Assembly (NCBI GenBank): GCA_902537415.1 | Contig: CACBBC010000002.1 | Span: 1-64,000 of the forward strand | Origin: an uncultured Alphaproteobacteria bacterium | GTDB lineage: Bacteria; Pseudomonadota; Alphaproteobacteria; Rhodobacterales; Rhodobacteraceae | Length of the DNA stretch: 64,000 nt | Reading direction: 5' to 3' | Part shown: piece after piece, positions 12,032 to 21,422 of the stretch | Numbering within the stretch: the stretch's first letter is position 1 | Layout of the letters: every line of letters begins with the position of its first letter | The notes under the pieces: model-generated | The model's database searches: none | What the model was told of the DNA's origin: nothing | What the model saw: the letters and a program-made list of their open reading frames with translations, nothing else | Program-made: the position numbers and the translations under genes

Positions 12032-12160
12032 AACTTACCAATCTTCACATTATCTCAACCGTTTTTAGTGACTAAAAATAGAAGAGAGTATACCTTTTTA
12101 AAAATGATTTCGATCAGATGACATAATAATGCAATCGTGAATAAAGTAAAAGAGGTAACA

Positions 12161-12310
12161 ATGAAATTGACTAAAGAAACTATATGGCATTTTACTTGTG
12201 ATTTTTGCAAACTTTGGTGGTCGTTTGCATCAAGTGATGACTTTCAACCAAAGAAAAAAATATTCTGCCCTCATTGTGGAAAAAAAAACGAAATTGATGA
12301 TGACACATAG
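12161..12310 (+). CDS. Small zinc-ribbon protein (unlisted ORF)
   Basis: MKLTKETIWHFTCDFCKLWWSFASSDDFQPKKKIFCPHCGKKNEIDDDT; two CxxC knuckles; preceded by AAGAGGTAACA. Confidence 0.75.
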   Translation: MKLTKETIWHFTCDFCKLWWSFASSDDFQPKKKIFCPHCGKKNEIDDDT

Positions 12311-12463
12311 TATCAATTAACTTTGAGAAATATATAACTTAAATAAACGCAAACTTTTAACCAATATCGCTCCGGTATTTAAGTTCGGTTTCTTTTCATA
12401 TTCCTAAGAAGTTAAAACATGTTATTCACATTGTTCATGAATTGATTATAATTTACCCTAAAA

Positions 12464-12538
12464 GGACCCGTAGTTAAACGGATATAACAAATCCCTCCTA
12501 AGGATTAGTTCTAGGTTCGATTCCTAGCGGGTTCGCCA
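12464..12538 (+). tRNA. tRNA-Arg (anticodon CCT), CCA encoded
   Basis: Acceptor ggacccg/cgggttc, anticodon loop ctcctaa, T-arm ctaggttcgattcctag, 3' gcca. Confidence 0.95.
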
Positions 12539-12540
12539 AT

Positions 12541-13980
12541 TCAATTTTTATCATCACTTTTGTATTGTCTAATGAAATCCTCTAAAAGCTTTGGGAGTTG
12601 AGGCCCAAACTTACGCAGCACTTGTGCTATCTTCAAAAAATCTCTCAAAATAGCTTTTGGTCCCAAAGTGGCAGCTATATATTTTTCAACAACAGGTCGG
12701 GCTGTTTCCCACATATTTATATTTGGATCTAAGCTTCTGGAAACACCTTCAACTACGACCATTGTCCTCTGCAATAGCAATAACTCTGTTCGAGTTTCCA
12801 TTCCAAATTGCTCAGTTACTTCAAATAATCTAGATAGTAATCTCGCCATCGATATGTCAGAGGCCTCCATACCAAATATTGGCTCACCCACTGATCTAAG
12901 AGCTTGGGAAAATTCTTGCACATTTTGATTTTCTGGAACATACCCAGCCTCAAAATGTACTTCTGCAACTCTTAAATAATCACGCCTTAAGAATCCTATA
13001 AGTATTTCCGCATAAGTCTTTCTGGTATACTCGTCTATTCTTCCCATTATGCCGAAATCCATTACTATAAGAGTTCCATCACTTCTACATTTCAGATTAC
13101 CTTGGTGCATATCCCCGTGAAAAAAACCATCCCGTAGAGCTTGGGTCAAGAAAGTCTTGATAATTCTTTTTGCAAAGCTCTCGATATCCACTCCGCTCTT
13201 CTTTATTCTATCGATATCTCCAACCGACATTCCGTCTACCCACTCCGTTGTTACAACTCGTCTACCAGAAAGAGACCAAATAACTTTAGGAACATAAAAA
13301 TTACGATCACTTTTTGTGTTTTCTGCAAATTCAGCTGCAGCTGATATCTCCATTCTTAAATCTAGCTCCTCACGCACTAGTCTTTCAAAATGGTTAATAA
13401 CTTCTGTGGGCTTAAGTCGCCTGAAGCTTGGTATGATAAACTCTATGAATTTTGCTAAAAATAACAAAGCAGCTAAGTCTTTGAGAAAGACCTTTTCTAC
13501 ATCAGGTCTTAATATTTTCACTGCTACCACTTCCTTTGTTTCCTTTACGGTTGCTTTATGAACCTGAGCAATTGATGCAGCGGCAACCGAATCTGAAAAT
13601 GAAGAAAAAATACTCTCAACGGGACTCCCAAGTTCCTCATTTACGATTTTTTTTGCCTCTGTGGTTGGGAAAGGATCTAAAGAATCTTGTAGAACCTTTA
13701 GCTCATTAGCCAAGTCAGCTCCCACTATGTCGGGCCTCGTGGATAGCAATTGCCCAAACTTAATATATGCAGGTCCCAATGCGATAAGCGCTCTAACAAT
13801 TGGAGATTTCTTGTAGGGCCCTTTAATCCCAAAAACAAGTAAAGGTTTCCCCATGAATAAGATACCGAATTTCATCAGCTTTGAAACTTTGGTAATTTTC
13901 AAGACCTGTTCAACAGCGCCGGTTCGAAAAAAAGTTCCAACCACCCTAACTAATCTAAAGGGGTTATGAAACCACTTCAT
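12541..13980 (-). CDS. ubiB: Ubiquinone biosynthesis atypical kinase UbiB
   Basis: ALGPAYIKFGQLLSTRPD (KxGQ), AAASIAQVHKA, GFFHGDMHQGN. Confidence 0.96.
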   Translation of the reverse strand: MKWFHNPFRLVRVVGTFFRTGAVEQVLKITKVSKLMKFGILFMGKPLLVFGIKGPYKKSPIVRALIALGPAYIKFGQLLSTRPDIVGADLANELKVLQDSLDPFPTTEAKKIVNEELGSPVESIFSSFSDSVAAASIAQVHKATVKETKEVVAVKILRPDVEKVFLKDLAALLFLAKFIEFIIPSFRRLKPTEVINHFERLVREELDLRMEISAAAEFAENTKSDRNFYVPKVIWSLSGRRVVTTEWVDGMSVGDIDRIKKSGVDIESFAKRIIKTFLTQALRDGFFHGDMHQGNLKCRSDGTLIVMDFGIMGRIDEYTRKTYAEILIGFLRRDYLRVAEVHFEAGYVPENQNVQEFSQALRSVGEPIFGMEASDISMARLLSRLFEVTEQFGMETRTELLLLQRTMVVVEGVSRSLDPNINMWETARPVVEKYIAATLGPKAILRDFLKIAQVLRKFGPQLPKLLEDFIRQYKSDDKN

Positions 13981-14714
13981 CAGATCTTCCAGCCGCTGTG
14001 CATGGCAACTACTCCTTGAGTTAAGTTCCTGTATTTAACCTGTCTGAAGCCAGCTTCAGCAACTAGATTTGCAAGTTTTTCTTGAGAGGGAAATTTTCTT
14101 ATACTCTCAATTAAGTATTGATAGCTTTCAGCGTCATTGGCTATCAATTTCCCAAGCCTAGGAACTAAATTAAATGAGAACGCATCATAAATCTTGTTTA
14201 AGGTCTCATTTTCAACTTTACTAAATTCGAGGATCAAAATTCTTCCTCCAGGCTTTAAAACTCTCAGGGCTTCGGATAAACACTTTTTTAAATCCAAGAC
14301 ATTTCTTATTCCAAACGAAATTGTATAATAATCAAAAACCTCATTCTCAAAAGGTAATTTCATAGCATCTCCACACACCCATTCTAAGCCTGTATCTAGT
14401 TGCCCAAGTTTTGATCTTCTTTTTCCCTCCTTCAGCATATTTTCATTTCTATCAAGTATTGTTACTCTTGCTTGATGCTTGGTTTTCTTAATAAATCGGA
14501 AAGCAATATCCCCAGTTCCGCCTGCAACGTCAAGAAGATGTGTATTTTTTCTAGGCGCGAGCCAATCGATAAAACTATCTTTCCATAATCGATGCAAACC
14601 CGCACTCATCAGATCGTTCATTAGATCATATTTATAAGCAACACTATCAAAAACCTTATTTACTAATTTGGGCTTTTCTTTTTTACTAACTTTTTTAAAA
14701 CCAAAATTTTCCAT
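13980..14714 (-). CDS. ubiE: Ubiquinone/menaquinone methyltransferase
   Basis: YDLMNDLMSAGLHRLWKD, LLDVAGGTGDIAFRF, GIRNV. Confidence 0.97.
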   Translation of the reverse strand: MENFGFKKVSKKEKPKLVNKVFDSVAYKYDLMNDLMSAGLHRLWKDSFIDWLAPRKNTHLLDVAGGTGDIAFRFIKKTKHQARVTILDRNENMLKEGKRRSKLGQLDTGLEWVCGDAMKLPFENEVFDYYTISFGIRNVLDLKKCLSEALRVLKPGGRILILEFSKVENETLNKIYDAFSFNLVPRLGKLIANDAESYQYLIESIRKFPSQEKLANLVAEAGFRQVKYRNLTQGVVAMHSGWKI

Positions 14715-14745
14715 TTTTTACTTTTCTAACAATAAACAAGCAAAT

Positions 14746-15333
14746 TCACTCGTTGAAACCTTTAAAGAAGTTCAAAAATGTTTTTCCGATTTTTTTGCTT
14801 CTTAAGAGTTCAAGTCCATCAATTGTTTCTAATTCTCTATTACACTCATATATAATTAACGAATTAATCTTTGTCACTCTTAACTCTTTTAATCTCATAA
14901 AAACTTTACTAGCTTTTATCAGCTCATATGGTGGATCCAAAAAAACAACATCAAACTTTTTACTAGGTGATAAATTTTTATCAAAAAAATCATGGTTAAT
15001 TACGCCCAAGCAATTTACATGGTCATTCTCATGGAGCTTAAATTTAGCAAAATTTTTAGTTATGCATTCACAAGCTGCACGATCTTTATCTAAAAAAGTA
15101 ACTATTGAGGCTCCTCTTGATATTACCTCAATACCAATAGCGCCCGACCCAGAAAAGCAGTCAAAAAACGAAATCTTTGAAAAATCAATGTTGAAACCGT
15201 GCTCCAATATGTTGAATAATGTTTCTTTAACCCTATCTGACGTCGGTCGAGTAATGAAGCTCTGAGACCCTTTAAATTTTTTGTCATTTGTTAGGATCTT
15301 TAAGCCTTTTAGTTTTCCACTGAGAACCCTCAT
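14746..15333 (-). CDS. rsmD: 16S rRNA (guanine966-N2)-methyltransferase
   Basis: RPTSDRVKETLFNIL, DCFSGSGAIGIEVISRGA, VFLDPPYE. Confidence 0.95.
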   Translation of the reverse strand: MRVLSGKLKGLKILTNDKKFKGSQSFITRPTSDRVKETLFNILEHGFNIDFSKISFFDCFSGSGAIGIEVISRGASIVTFLDKDRAACECITKNFAKFKLHENDHVNCLGVINHDFFDKNLSPSKKFDVVFLDPPYELIKASKVFMRLKELRVTKINSLIIYECNRELETIDGLELLRSKKIGKTFLNFFKGFNE

Positions 15334-16547
15334 TTGAGATTTAAAGCGTCTTTAATATCAAAATTTATGTCACGTAGAATATCTTTTTTTGGAGATTTTT
15401 TTTCTTCAATCAAACGTTTACCTATCATATAGCTATATGGGTCATTAAAAGAGTCAACTGCCAGCAAAATCTCATCTTTATAATACCAGAATGATAGTTT
15501 ATTATTTACTTTTCGTTCTATAATCTCAGTAAAACCGGCACAAAGACCCGCTATTTGCAACTTTTGATGAAACTGCTCGGTCCAAAACCATGGCTTTGCA
15601 TTGAAGTTGGTTTTTTTGCCAGCAAGGTTTAATGCAACTGTTTGACCTTGATCGATGGCATTTCCAACTGATTCAAGCCGCAAAAACCCTCCGTTATGAT
15701 TAAATGAAGCGCAGTCTCCCGCGGCATATATTGAGGGGTCACTTGTCTCTAGTCTTTCATTAACTTTTATACCGTTTTCAATCTGCAAGTTTGCATCTCT
15801 TGCAAGATCAACGTCTGGGTATCCACCAGTGGCAACTAGCAAAGTGTCCACATCAATCAGTCTTCCAGAAACTAGTTCAATATTTGTAACTTCACTTTCG
15901 AAGTTATTTATTTTTTTGACAAAATCATTTTCAATAATTTCAACCCCTTTTATTGAAAAGATCTCCCTCAAATAAGCTGCTGTCGGTTCTCCAGCCACCC
16001 TTTTGAGTATTCTGTCAGCCCCTTCAACGACTGTTGTTTTCATGCCAAATGACGAACAAACCGACGCAACTTCCAGACCCAAATAGCCACCTCCGATTAT
16101 CAAAATATTTTTTCCAGTGTGTAGCTGGTTTTTTAAATTTTTAGCATCATGCAAATTACGCAAATAATAAGCGTTTGAATAATTATCACGATTGCTTAAA
16201 GGAGCCTTTTTAGCTTTACTACCAATCGCGATAACTAATTTAGTGTAATCAATCATTTCTCCACTTTGTAAATGAACTTTTTTACTATCTCTGTCTATTC
16301 TTGTAGCCTTCTTCGAAAGAAGAACCTGGATGTTGTTGGTTTTATAATAGTCAACTTTTTTCAGTAGAAGGCGTTCTTCGAGAAATTGTCCGGTTAGAAA
16401 CTTCTTCGACAGAGGTGGTCTTTGATATGGATAATAATTTTCTTCACATATCATACAAATATCACCTTTAAAACCAAGAGACCTTAAATGGCTTGCACAA
16501 GATATAGAGGTCTGACCACCACCTATAATTACTATTTTCTCTTTCAT
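15330..16547 (-). CDS. FAD-dependent ferredoxin/rubredoxin reductase family
   Basis: IIGGGQTSISCASHLR, IIGGGYLGLEVAS, YAAGDCAS. Confidence 0.9.
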   Translation of the reverse strand: MKEKIVIIGGGQTSISCASHLRSLGFKGDICMICEENYYPYQRPPLSKKFLTGQFLEERLLLKKVDYYKTNNIQVLLSKKATRIDRDSKKVHLQSGEMIDYTKLVIAIGSKAKKAPLSNRDNYSNAYYLRNLHDAKNLKNQLHTGKNILIIGGGYLGLEVASVCSSFGMKTTVVEGADRILKRVAGEPTAAYLREIFSIKGVEIIENDFVKKINNFESEVTNIELVSGRLIDVDTLLVATGGYPDVDLARDANLQIENGIKVNERLETSDPSIYAAGDCASFNHNGGFLRLESVGNAIDQGQTVALNLAGKKTNFNAKPWFWTEQFHQKLQIAGLCAGFTEIIERKVNNKLSFWYYKDEILLAVDSFNDPYSYMIGKRLIEEKKSPKKDILRDINFDIKDALNLK

Positions 16548-16644
16548 TATAAATTAGTAAGAAAGTTCTTCAAAAAAATCAATTAACGTTGTATTAAACC
16601 TTAAGATATATTAAGTACACATGTACATTCAATAGAGGCCTTTT

Positions 16645-17139
16645 ATGAAATACTCTGTGGGAGACGAATTTCCAGAAGTTACATTTAACTGGATGGATGA
16701 CAAATTCGAAGTCCAGAAAGCTGGAGCGGGTGAGCTTTTTGAAAACAAGAGGGTTATACTTATTGGAATGCCCGGTGCATTTTCACCTACTTGCTCTATG
16801 AAGCACCTACCGAGCTTCATTAAAAGTGCTAAGAAATTTAAAGACTTGGGAATTGATGAAATTTTTTGCGTTTTAGTAAATGATGTTTACGTTGCAAAAG
16901 TTTGGGGTGAATCCACTGGTGCAACAAAAGCTGGGATTAAAATTATTACCGATCCATTATCCGTTCTTGCTGAAACATTAGACTTTGAATTTACGGTGAA
17001 GGGCACAGGTTTATTAAGAAGGCTCCAGAGATTTACCGCTTTACTAAAGAATAAAAAGATCGAAAAGCTTTACTTTGAAAAAGAACGCGGGGTTTGTGAT
17101 ATGACTTCAGCACAAACAATTTTGAATGATATAACTTAA
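16645..17139 (+). CDS. Peroxiredoxin (Prx5-like)
   Basis: GMPGAFSPTCSMKHLPSF active-site motif. Confidence 0.93.
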   Translation: MKYSVGDEFPEVTFNWMDDKFEVQKAGAGELFENKRVILIGMPGAFSPTCSMKHLPSFIKSAKKFKDLGIDEIFCVLVNDVYVAKVWGESTGATKAGIKIITDPLSVLAETLDFEFTVKGTGLLRRLQRFTALLKNKKIEKLYFEKERGVCDMTSAQTILNDIT

Positions 17140-17429
17140 GTTTCCATCTCCACCTTATTCGCAAAATTAAGATCTAGTTCTGTTAACCCACCTGCATCAT
17201 GTGTTGAAAGGGATACATCGACCGTTTTAAATACATTAGTCCAGTTTGGATGGTGGTTAATCTCCTCCGCTATAAATGCGATGCGGCACATCCATGAAAA
17301 TGCCTCCTTGAAGTTTTTAAAAACAAAGGTTTTTTGGATGTAGATTTTATCCTCCGAAAGACTCCATCCTTTTGAAAGCAAATGTTCAAACTTTTCATCT
17401 ATTTCTTTATCACTAAGTTTTCTTGGCAT
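17136..17429 (-). CDS. phhB: 4a-hydroxytetrahydrobiopterin dehydratase
   Basis: EEINHHPNWTNVFKTVDVSLSTHDAGGLTELDLNFA. Confidence 0.93.
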   Translation of the reverse strand: MPRKLSDKEIDEKFEHLLSKGWSLSEDKIYIQKTFVFKNFKEAFSWMCRIAFIAEEINHHPNWTNVFKTVDVSLSTHDAGGLTELDLNFANKVEMET

Positions 17430-18573
17430 CTATTTTTTCTCCTTTTTTAAATGGGCTGATAAACTGTATTTGTTTACTGCTATGGCTAACAATTTTTTTC
17501 TCTTCTTTTAAAAAATCATCCACAGCATTCATAAAACCTTTGTGAGGGAACCAATGGCTTGAGTGTGTTATACACGCTTCATATCCTCTCGCAATCTTAT
17601 GATCTCCTTGAGCGCCAGCCTCGACCCTTTTCAAACCTTGCTCGATAGCAAAATCTATAGCTTTATAGTAGCAAAGCTCAAAGTGCATGGAAGGAAAAAA
17701 CTGATTGCACCCCCAATATCTTCCATACAAGCAATCTGATCCTATAAAATTCATGGCGCCCGCTACATACTGATCATTTTTTTTTGCCATCACTAGTAGA
17801 ATGTTATCTTTTAGGTTTTGCTTTAGACCCATAAAAAAATTCTTAGTAAGGTAAGGATAGCCCCATTTTCTCTGTCCAGTATTTTGATAAAAATGCCAAA
17901 ATGACTCCAACTCAAGGTCTGTTAGTTGACTTCCAGTTAAAGACTTAATCTCACCACCAAAGTTCCTTGCCTGTCTTCTTTCCTTTGTTATGTTTTTCCT
18001 CTTGCGGTATGTTAATGAACCTAAGAAATCATCAAATGATTTATAGTCTCTATTAAACCAATGATATTGGATGCCTTCTCTTACAAGCAGATTGTTTTTT
18101 TTGGCAACACCAACAAAACTTTTACTACAGAAAGTTATATGCAATGACGAAAGATTATTTTCCTCAACTAGTCTCTTTGCTGACGAAATCATTTCACCAA
18201 CCTTATCTTCGTATTCACTTTGTACTAGTATTCTTTCCCCAGAAACAGGAGTAAATGGTACCGCGACTTGTAGTTTTGGATAGTAATTTCCTCCTGATCT
18301 CTCATAGGCATCGGCCCAGCTATGATCAAAAACATACTCTCCTTGGGAATGATTTTTTAAAAAACTTACGATTATTCCTACTACAATATTTTTTTCTTTA
18401 AAAATTATGTAGAAAGGAATCCAACCGGTTTTAGGTCCTACAGAATTGCTAGTTTCCAAAAGAAAAAAAAAATCATATGACAGGAAGGGATCACCACCTG
18501 CCCTACTAGAACGGCATGCTTCCCATTCATCTCTTGATATGGACGCTATAGTTGTGCAAATTGCTGTTTCCAA
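17413..18573 (-). CDS. FemAB/GNAT-like DUF482 protein
   Basis: YRKRKNITKERRQA, FELCYYKAIDFAIEQGLKRVEAGAQGDHKIARGYE typical of this family. Confidence 0.85.
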   Translation of the reverse strand: METAICTTIASISRDEWEACRSSRAGGDPFLSYDFFFLLETSNSVGPKTGWIPFYIIFKEKNIVVGIIVSFLKNHSQGEYVFDHSWADAYERSGGNYYPKLQVAVPFTPVSGERILVQSEYEDKVGEMISSAKRLVEENNLSSLHITFCSKSFVGVAKKNNLLVREGIQYHWFNRDYKSFDDFLGSLTYRKRKNITKERRQARNFGGEIKSLTGSQLTDLELESFWHFYQNTGQRKWGYPYLTKNFFMGLKQNLKDNILLVMAKKNDQYVAGAMNFIGSDCLYGRYWGCNQFFPSMHFELCYYKAIDFAIEQGLKRVEAGAQGDHKIARGYEACITHSSHWFPHKGFMNAVDDFLKEEKKIVSHSSKQIQFISPFKKGEKIDAKKT

Positions 18574-18592
18574 TATCTTCCCTTTGCAATCT

Positions 18593-19357
18593 TTAATCTC
18601 TTATATCAGGCTCATAATGCTCAAAGGTGATATTATCTACTAATCCCTTCAAACTCTTCTCGATTTCCCTTGAAGTAATTGTCCATGATAAAATTGCAAT
18701 ATCTAATTTTTTTAACCTTTTAACTCTGATATTTTTAATCCCTTTCCAGTCCTGAGAGATAAACTGCAATCTATTAGCAACTATTTCATTTTCAATTTTG
18801 TTATTTTTAATCTTGCTACCAATACTCTCAATTTTTGGAAAACTTGTAGTTAGACCTAAAGGAACCCTACCAAACAAATTTCTTTTTCTGATATGTTTTA
18901 TTAGATCTGAGTTAAAAGACATTAGAGCAACAGGGCCCTTGTAGCTTTCAAGTTTCTCTGCAAGAACCCTTGTGAACATATTCAAGTTTTTTTTAATGTA
19001 CTTAGAGTATTTGATTTCTAATAGTATGGGCACACGGCCGTTTACTAAATCAAAGACCTCTTCTATCGTGGGCACTTTTTCATTGTTAGATAGCTTCGCT
19101 TTTTTTATGTAACTTAGGTTTTTATTAAAAACAAAACCTTTTTTTGTCGTAAGCCGACCAAGAAAAAAGTCATGAAACACGATAATTTTAAAATCCTTAG
19201 TGAAATGTATGTCCATTTCAATTGAGTAGTTTTTCTCAATTGCTAACCTAAATGCTTCCAGAGAGTTTTCAGGAATTGTTTCAGAAACTTTGGAGCTTGA
19301 ATGAAAGCCTCGGTGCGCAAAAGGCCTTTGAGTCAAGAAGCTGTGAGGGTTCCTCAA
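18593..19357 (-). CDS. Glycerophosphodiester phosphodiesterase family
   Basis: FAHRGFHS...IPENSLEAFRLAIEKNYSIEMDIHFTKD. Confidence 0.9.
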   Translation of the reverse strand: MRNPHSFLTQRPFAHRGFHSSSKVSETIPENSLEAFRLAIEKNYSIEMDIHFTKDFKIIVFHDFFLGRLTTKKGFVFNKNLSYIKKAKLSNNEKVPTIEEVFDLVNGRVPILLEIKYSKYIKKNLNMFTRVLAEKLESYKGPVALMSFNSDLIKHIRKRNLFGRVPLGLTTSFPKIESIGSKIKNNKIENEIVANRLQFISQDWKGIKNIRVKRLKKLDIAILSWTITSREIEKSLKGLVDNITFEHYEPDIRD

Positions 19358-19359
19358 GG

Positions 19360-19818
19360 CTAGGATTCTACTTCAAATATTGCATCAATTTCAACGGCAA
19401 CTCCTAGTGGTAGATTTGCGCCAACTGCCGTTCGGGCATGCCTTCCTTTTTCACCGAATAATTCAACTAAAAGATCAGAAGCTCCATTGATGACGCTGGG
19501 TTGCTCGGTGAAATCTGGTGCAGAATTTACAAAACCACCAAGCTTCACTACTTTGGTCACCTTATTTAAGTCTCCATTTACTGCACTTTTCAATTGCGCC
19601 AGTAACGCAATGGCGCATTGTCTTGCTGCATTATATCCTTCTTCTACATTAAGATCTTTACCTAAAACTCCTTTAATATAGCCATTATCATTTTGAGACA
19701 CTTGTCCAGATACAAAAACCAGTTTATCAATCTTTACGTAGGGTATGTAGTTTGCAGCCGGTGGTGGTGCGTCGGGTAATACTATACCTTTGTCGATAAG
19801 TGTTGTATTGATGTCCAT
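19360..19818 (-). CDS. RidA/YjgF family
   Basis: LVFVSGQVSQ..., NLPLGVAVEIDAIFEV. Confidence 0.92.
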   Translation of the reverse strand: MDINTTLIDKGIVLPDAPPPAANYIPYVKIDKLVFVSGQVSQNDNGYIKGVLGKDLNVEEGYNAARQCAIALLAQLKSAVNGDLNKVTKVVKLGGFVNSAPDFTEQPSVINGASDLLVELFGEKGRHARTAVGANLPLGVAVEIDAIFEVES

Positions 19819-19911
19819 TTTTCAATCCTTTCAAAAAATCAAATGTTAAGGTATACTACTGATAATTATTTATACATAATTCCTTAGTCTTTATAAACAA
19901 AAAGGTATTTT

Positions 19912-20793
19912 ATGAAAAATACAAACACTGAGATTAAAGCTTTTTTCCATCAATCTACAAATACCATTTGCTACGTCGTTAGTGACAAGGAAACAAAATG
20001 TGCTGCGATAATTGATAGTTGTCTAGACTATGATCATGCCGACGGTAGTTTAGACACAGAACATGCTGACTCTGTGATACAATACATACAAACAGAAAAC
20101 TTAAAACCTGCTTGGATCCTCGAGACACATGTACATGCTGACCATTTATCTGCAGCCCCATACTTTAAAGAGAAGTTCGATGTACCAGTTGCCATTGGTA
20201 AAAATATAACAAAGGTACAGCATACTTTCGGCGTGATTTATAATACTGAGCGAGGTTTTAGAAAAGATGGTTCGCAGTTTGATCACCTTTTTGAAGATGG
20301 TGAGAATTTTAGTATTGGCAATTTAAATTGTGAGTATATTTTTACACCAGGCCATACACCAGCGTGTGGTTCTTATAAAATTGAGGATAATATTTTTGTA
20401 GGTGATACACTTTTTATGCATGATTTCGGCACTGCTAGATGCGACTTTCCAGGAGGCGATGCTCGTGATCTCTTTAAGTCAATAAGACGAATTTTAGGTT
20501 ACCCCGAAAATACAAATCTTTGGATGTGTCATGACTATTTGACCGATAATCGAAAAAATCATCAGTGGAAATCTACTGTGGAAAAACAGAGGAAGTTAAA
20601 CCCTCACGTAAAAGATGGTATCAATGAAGAAGAGTTTGTAAAAATAAGAGAAGAAAAAGACTCACGTCTTGGGGCACCTAAACTTATCGTGCCATCGATA
20701 CAAGTAAACATGCGCGCAGGAGAGATGCCTCCACCAGAACGTAACGGAGTTTCATACCTAAAGGTTCCTGTAAAGTTTAAAGAGAAAGAATAA
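19912..20793 (+). CDS. MBL-fold hydrolase (persulfide dioxygenase-like)
   Basis: ETHVHADHLSAA, FTPGHTPACGSY, DTLFMHDFGTARCDFPGGDA. Confidence 0.92.
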   Translation: MKNTNTEIKAFFHQSTNTICYVVSDKETKCAAIIDSCLDYDHADGSLDTEHADSVIQYIQTENLKPAWILETHVHADHLSAAPYFKEKFDVPVAIGKNITKVQHTFGVIYNTERGFRKDGSQFDHLFEDGENFSIGNLNCEYIFTPGHTPACGSYKIEDNIFVGDTLFMHDFGTARCDFPGGDARDLFKSIRRILGYPENTNLWMCHDYLTDNRKNHQWKSTVEKQRKLNPHVKDGINEEEFVKIREEKDSRLGAPKLIVPSIQVNMRAGEMPPPERNGVSYLKVPVKFKEKE

Positions 20794-20819
20794 ACTCAAT
20801 TCTTATATTTGTTACTCAT

Positions 20820-21419
20820 ATGCACATTTCACTAAAACCATTTTTATTCTGTTTTCTATTTCTTTTGAACTTATTCAGTTTCCAGAACTTATATGCAGAT
20901 AGGATAATTCAATCCCAGAAATTGGTTGAAAATCTATATAATGACTTAGTTGCCACATCGATGAAAGAGCTATCCATTGATGAGCAAAAAATAGAGCTCA
21001 AAAACCTTTTTCAAGAATATGTTGATATTCCTATCATAGCGAGAGCAGTTTTGGGGAGAAGCTGGCGTCAGGCTAACAACAATCAAAGAAAGCGATTTAT
21101 CAGTGTATTTAAAACATATGTTTCTAATAAATATGGAAGGCAATTTTCAGAATTTAAAGGTACTACGCTGGAAATCACGAAAAGTCGTGATACTCTTACA
21201 AAAGCTGGTGTACTTGTATCTTCAATAGTCGCGGTCCCAGGCAATCCTTCTTTGAAAGTCGTATGGCAAGTATCAGATGGAAGTGGATCTTTAAAGTTAG
21301 TTGACATGAGAGTAGAGGGTATATCAATGCTTTCAACTGAGAGACAGGAATTCAGATCAAAATTAAAGAAATTTGAGGGGTCTATGGATGACCTTATTCA
21401 AGCTATTTCCCACGAATAG
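20820..21419 (+). CDS. MlaC/Ttg2D-type phospholipid-binding protein
   Basis: Signal peptide; ARAVLGRSWRQANNNQRKRFISVFKTYVSNKYGRQFSEF. Confidence 0.85.
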   Translation: MHISLKPFLFCFLFLLNLFSFQNLYADRIIQSQKLVENLYNDLVATSMKELSIDEQKIELKNLFQEYVDIPIIARAVLGRSWRQANNNQRKRFISVFKTYVSNKYGRQFSEFKGTTLEITKSRDTLTKAGVLVSSIVAVPGNPSLKVVWQVSDGSGSLKLVDMRVEGISMLSTERQEFRSKLKKFEGSMDDLIQAISHE

Positions 21420-21422
21420 ACC

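Noticed and set aside
14753-15265. 170-aa plus-strand ORF
   Set aside because: Lies fully antisense to the well-supported rsmD.
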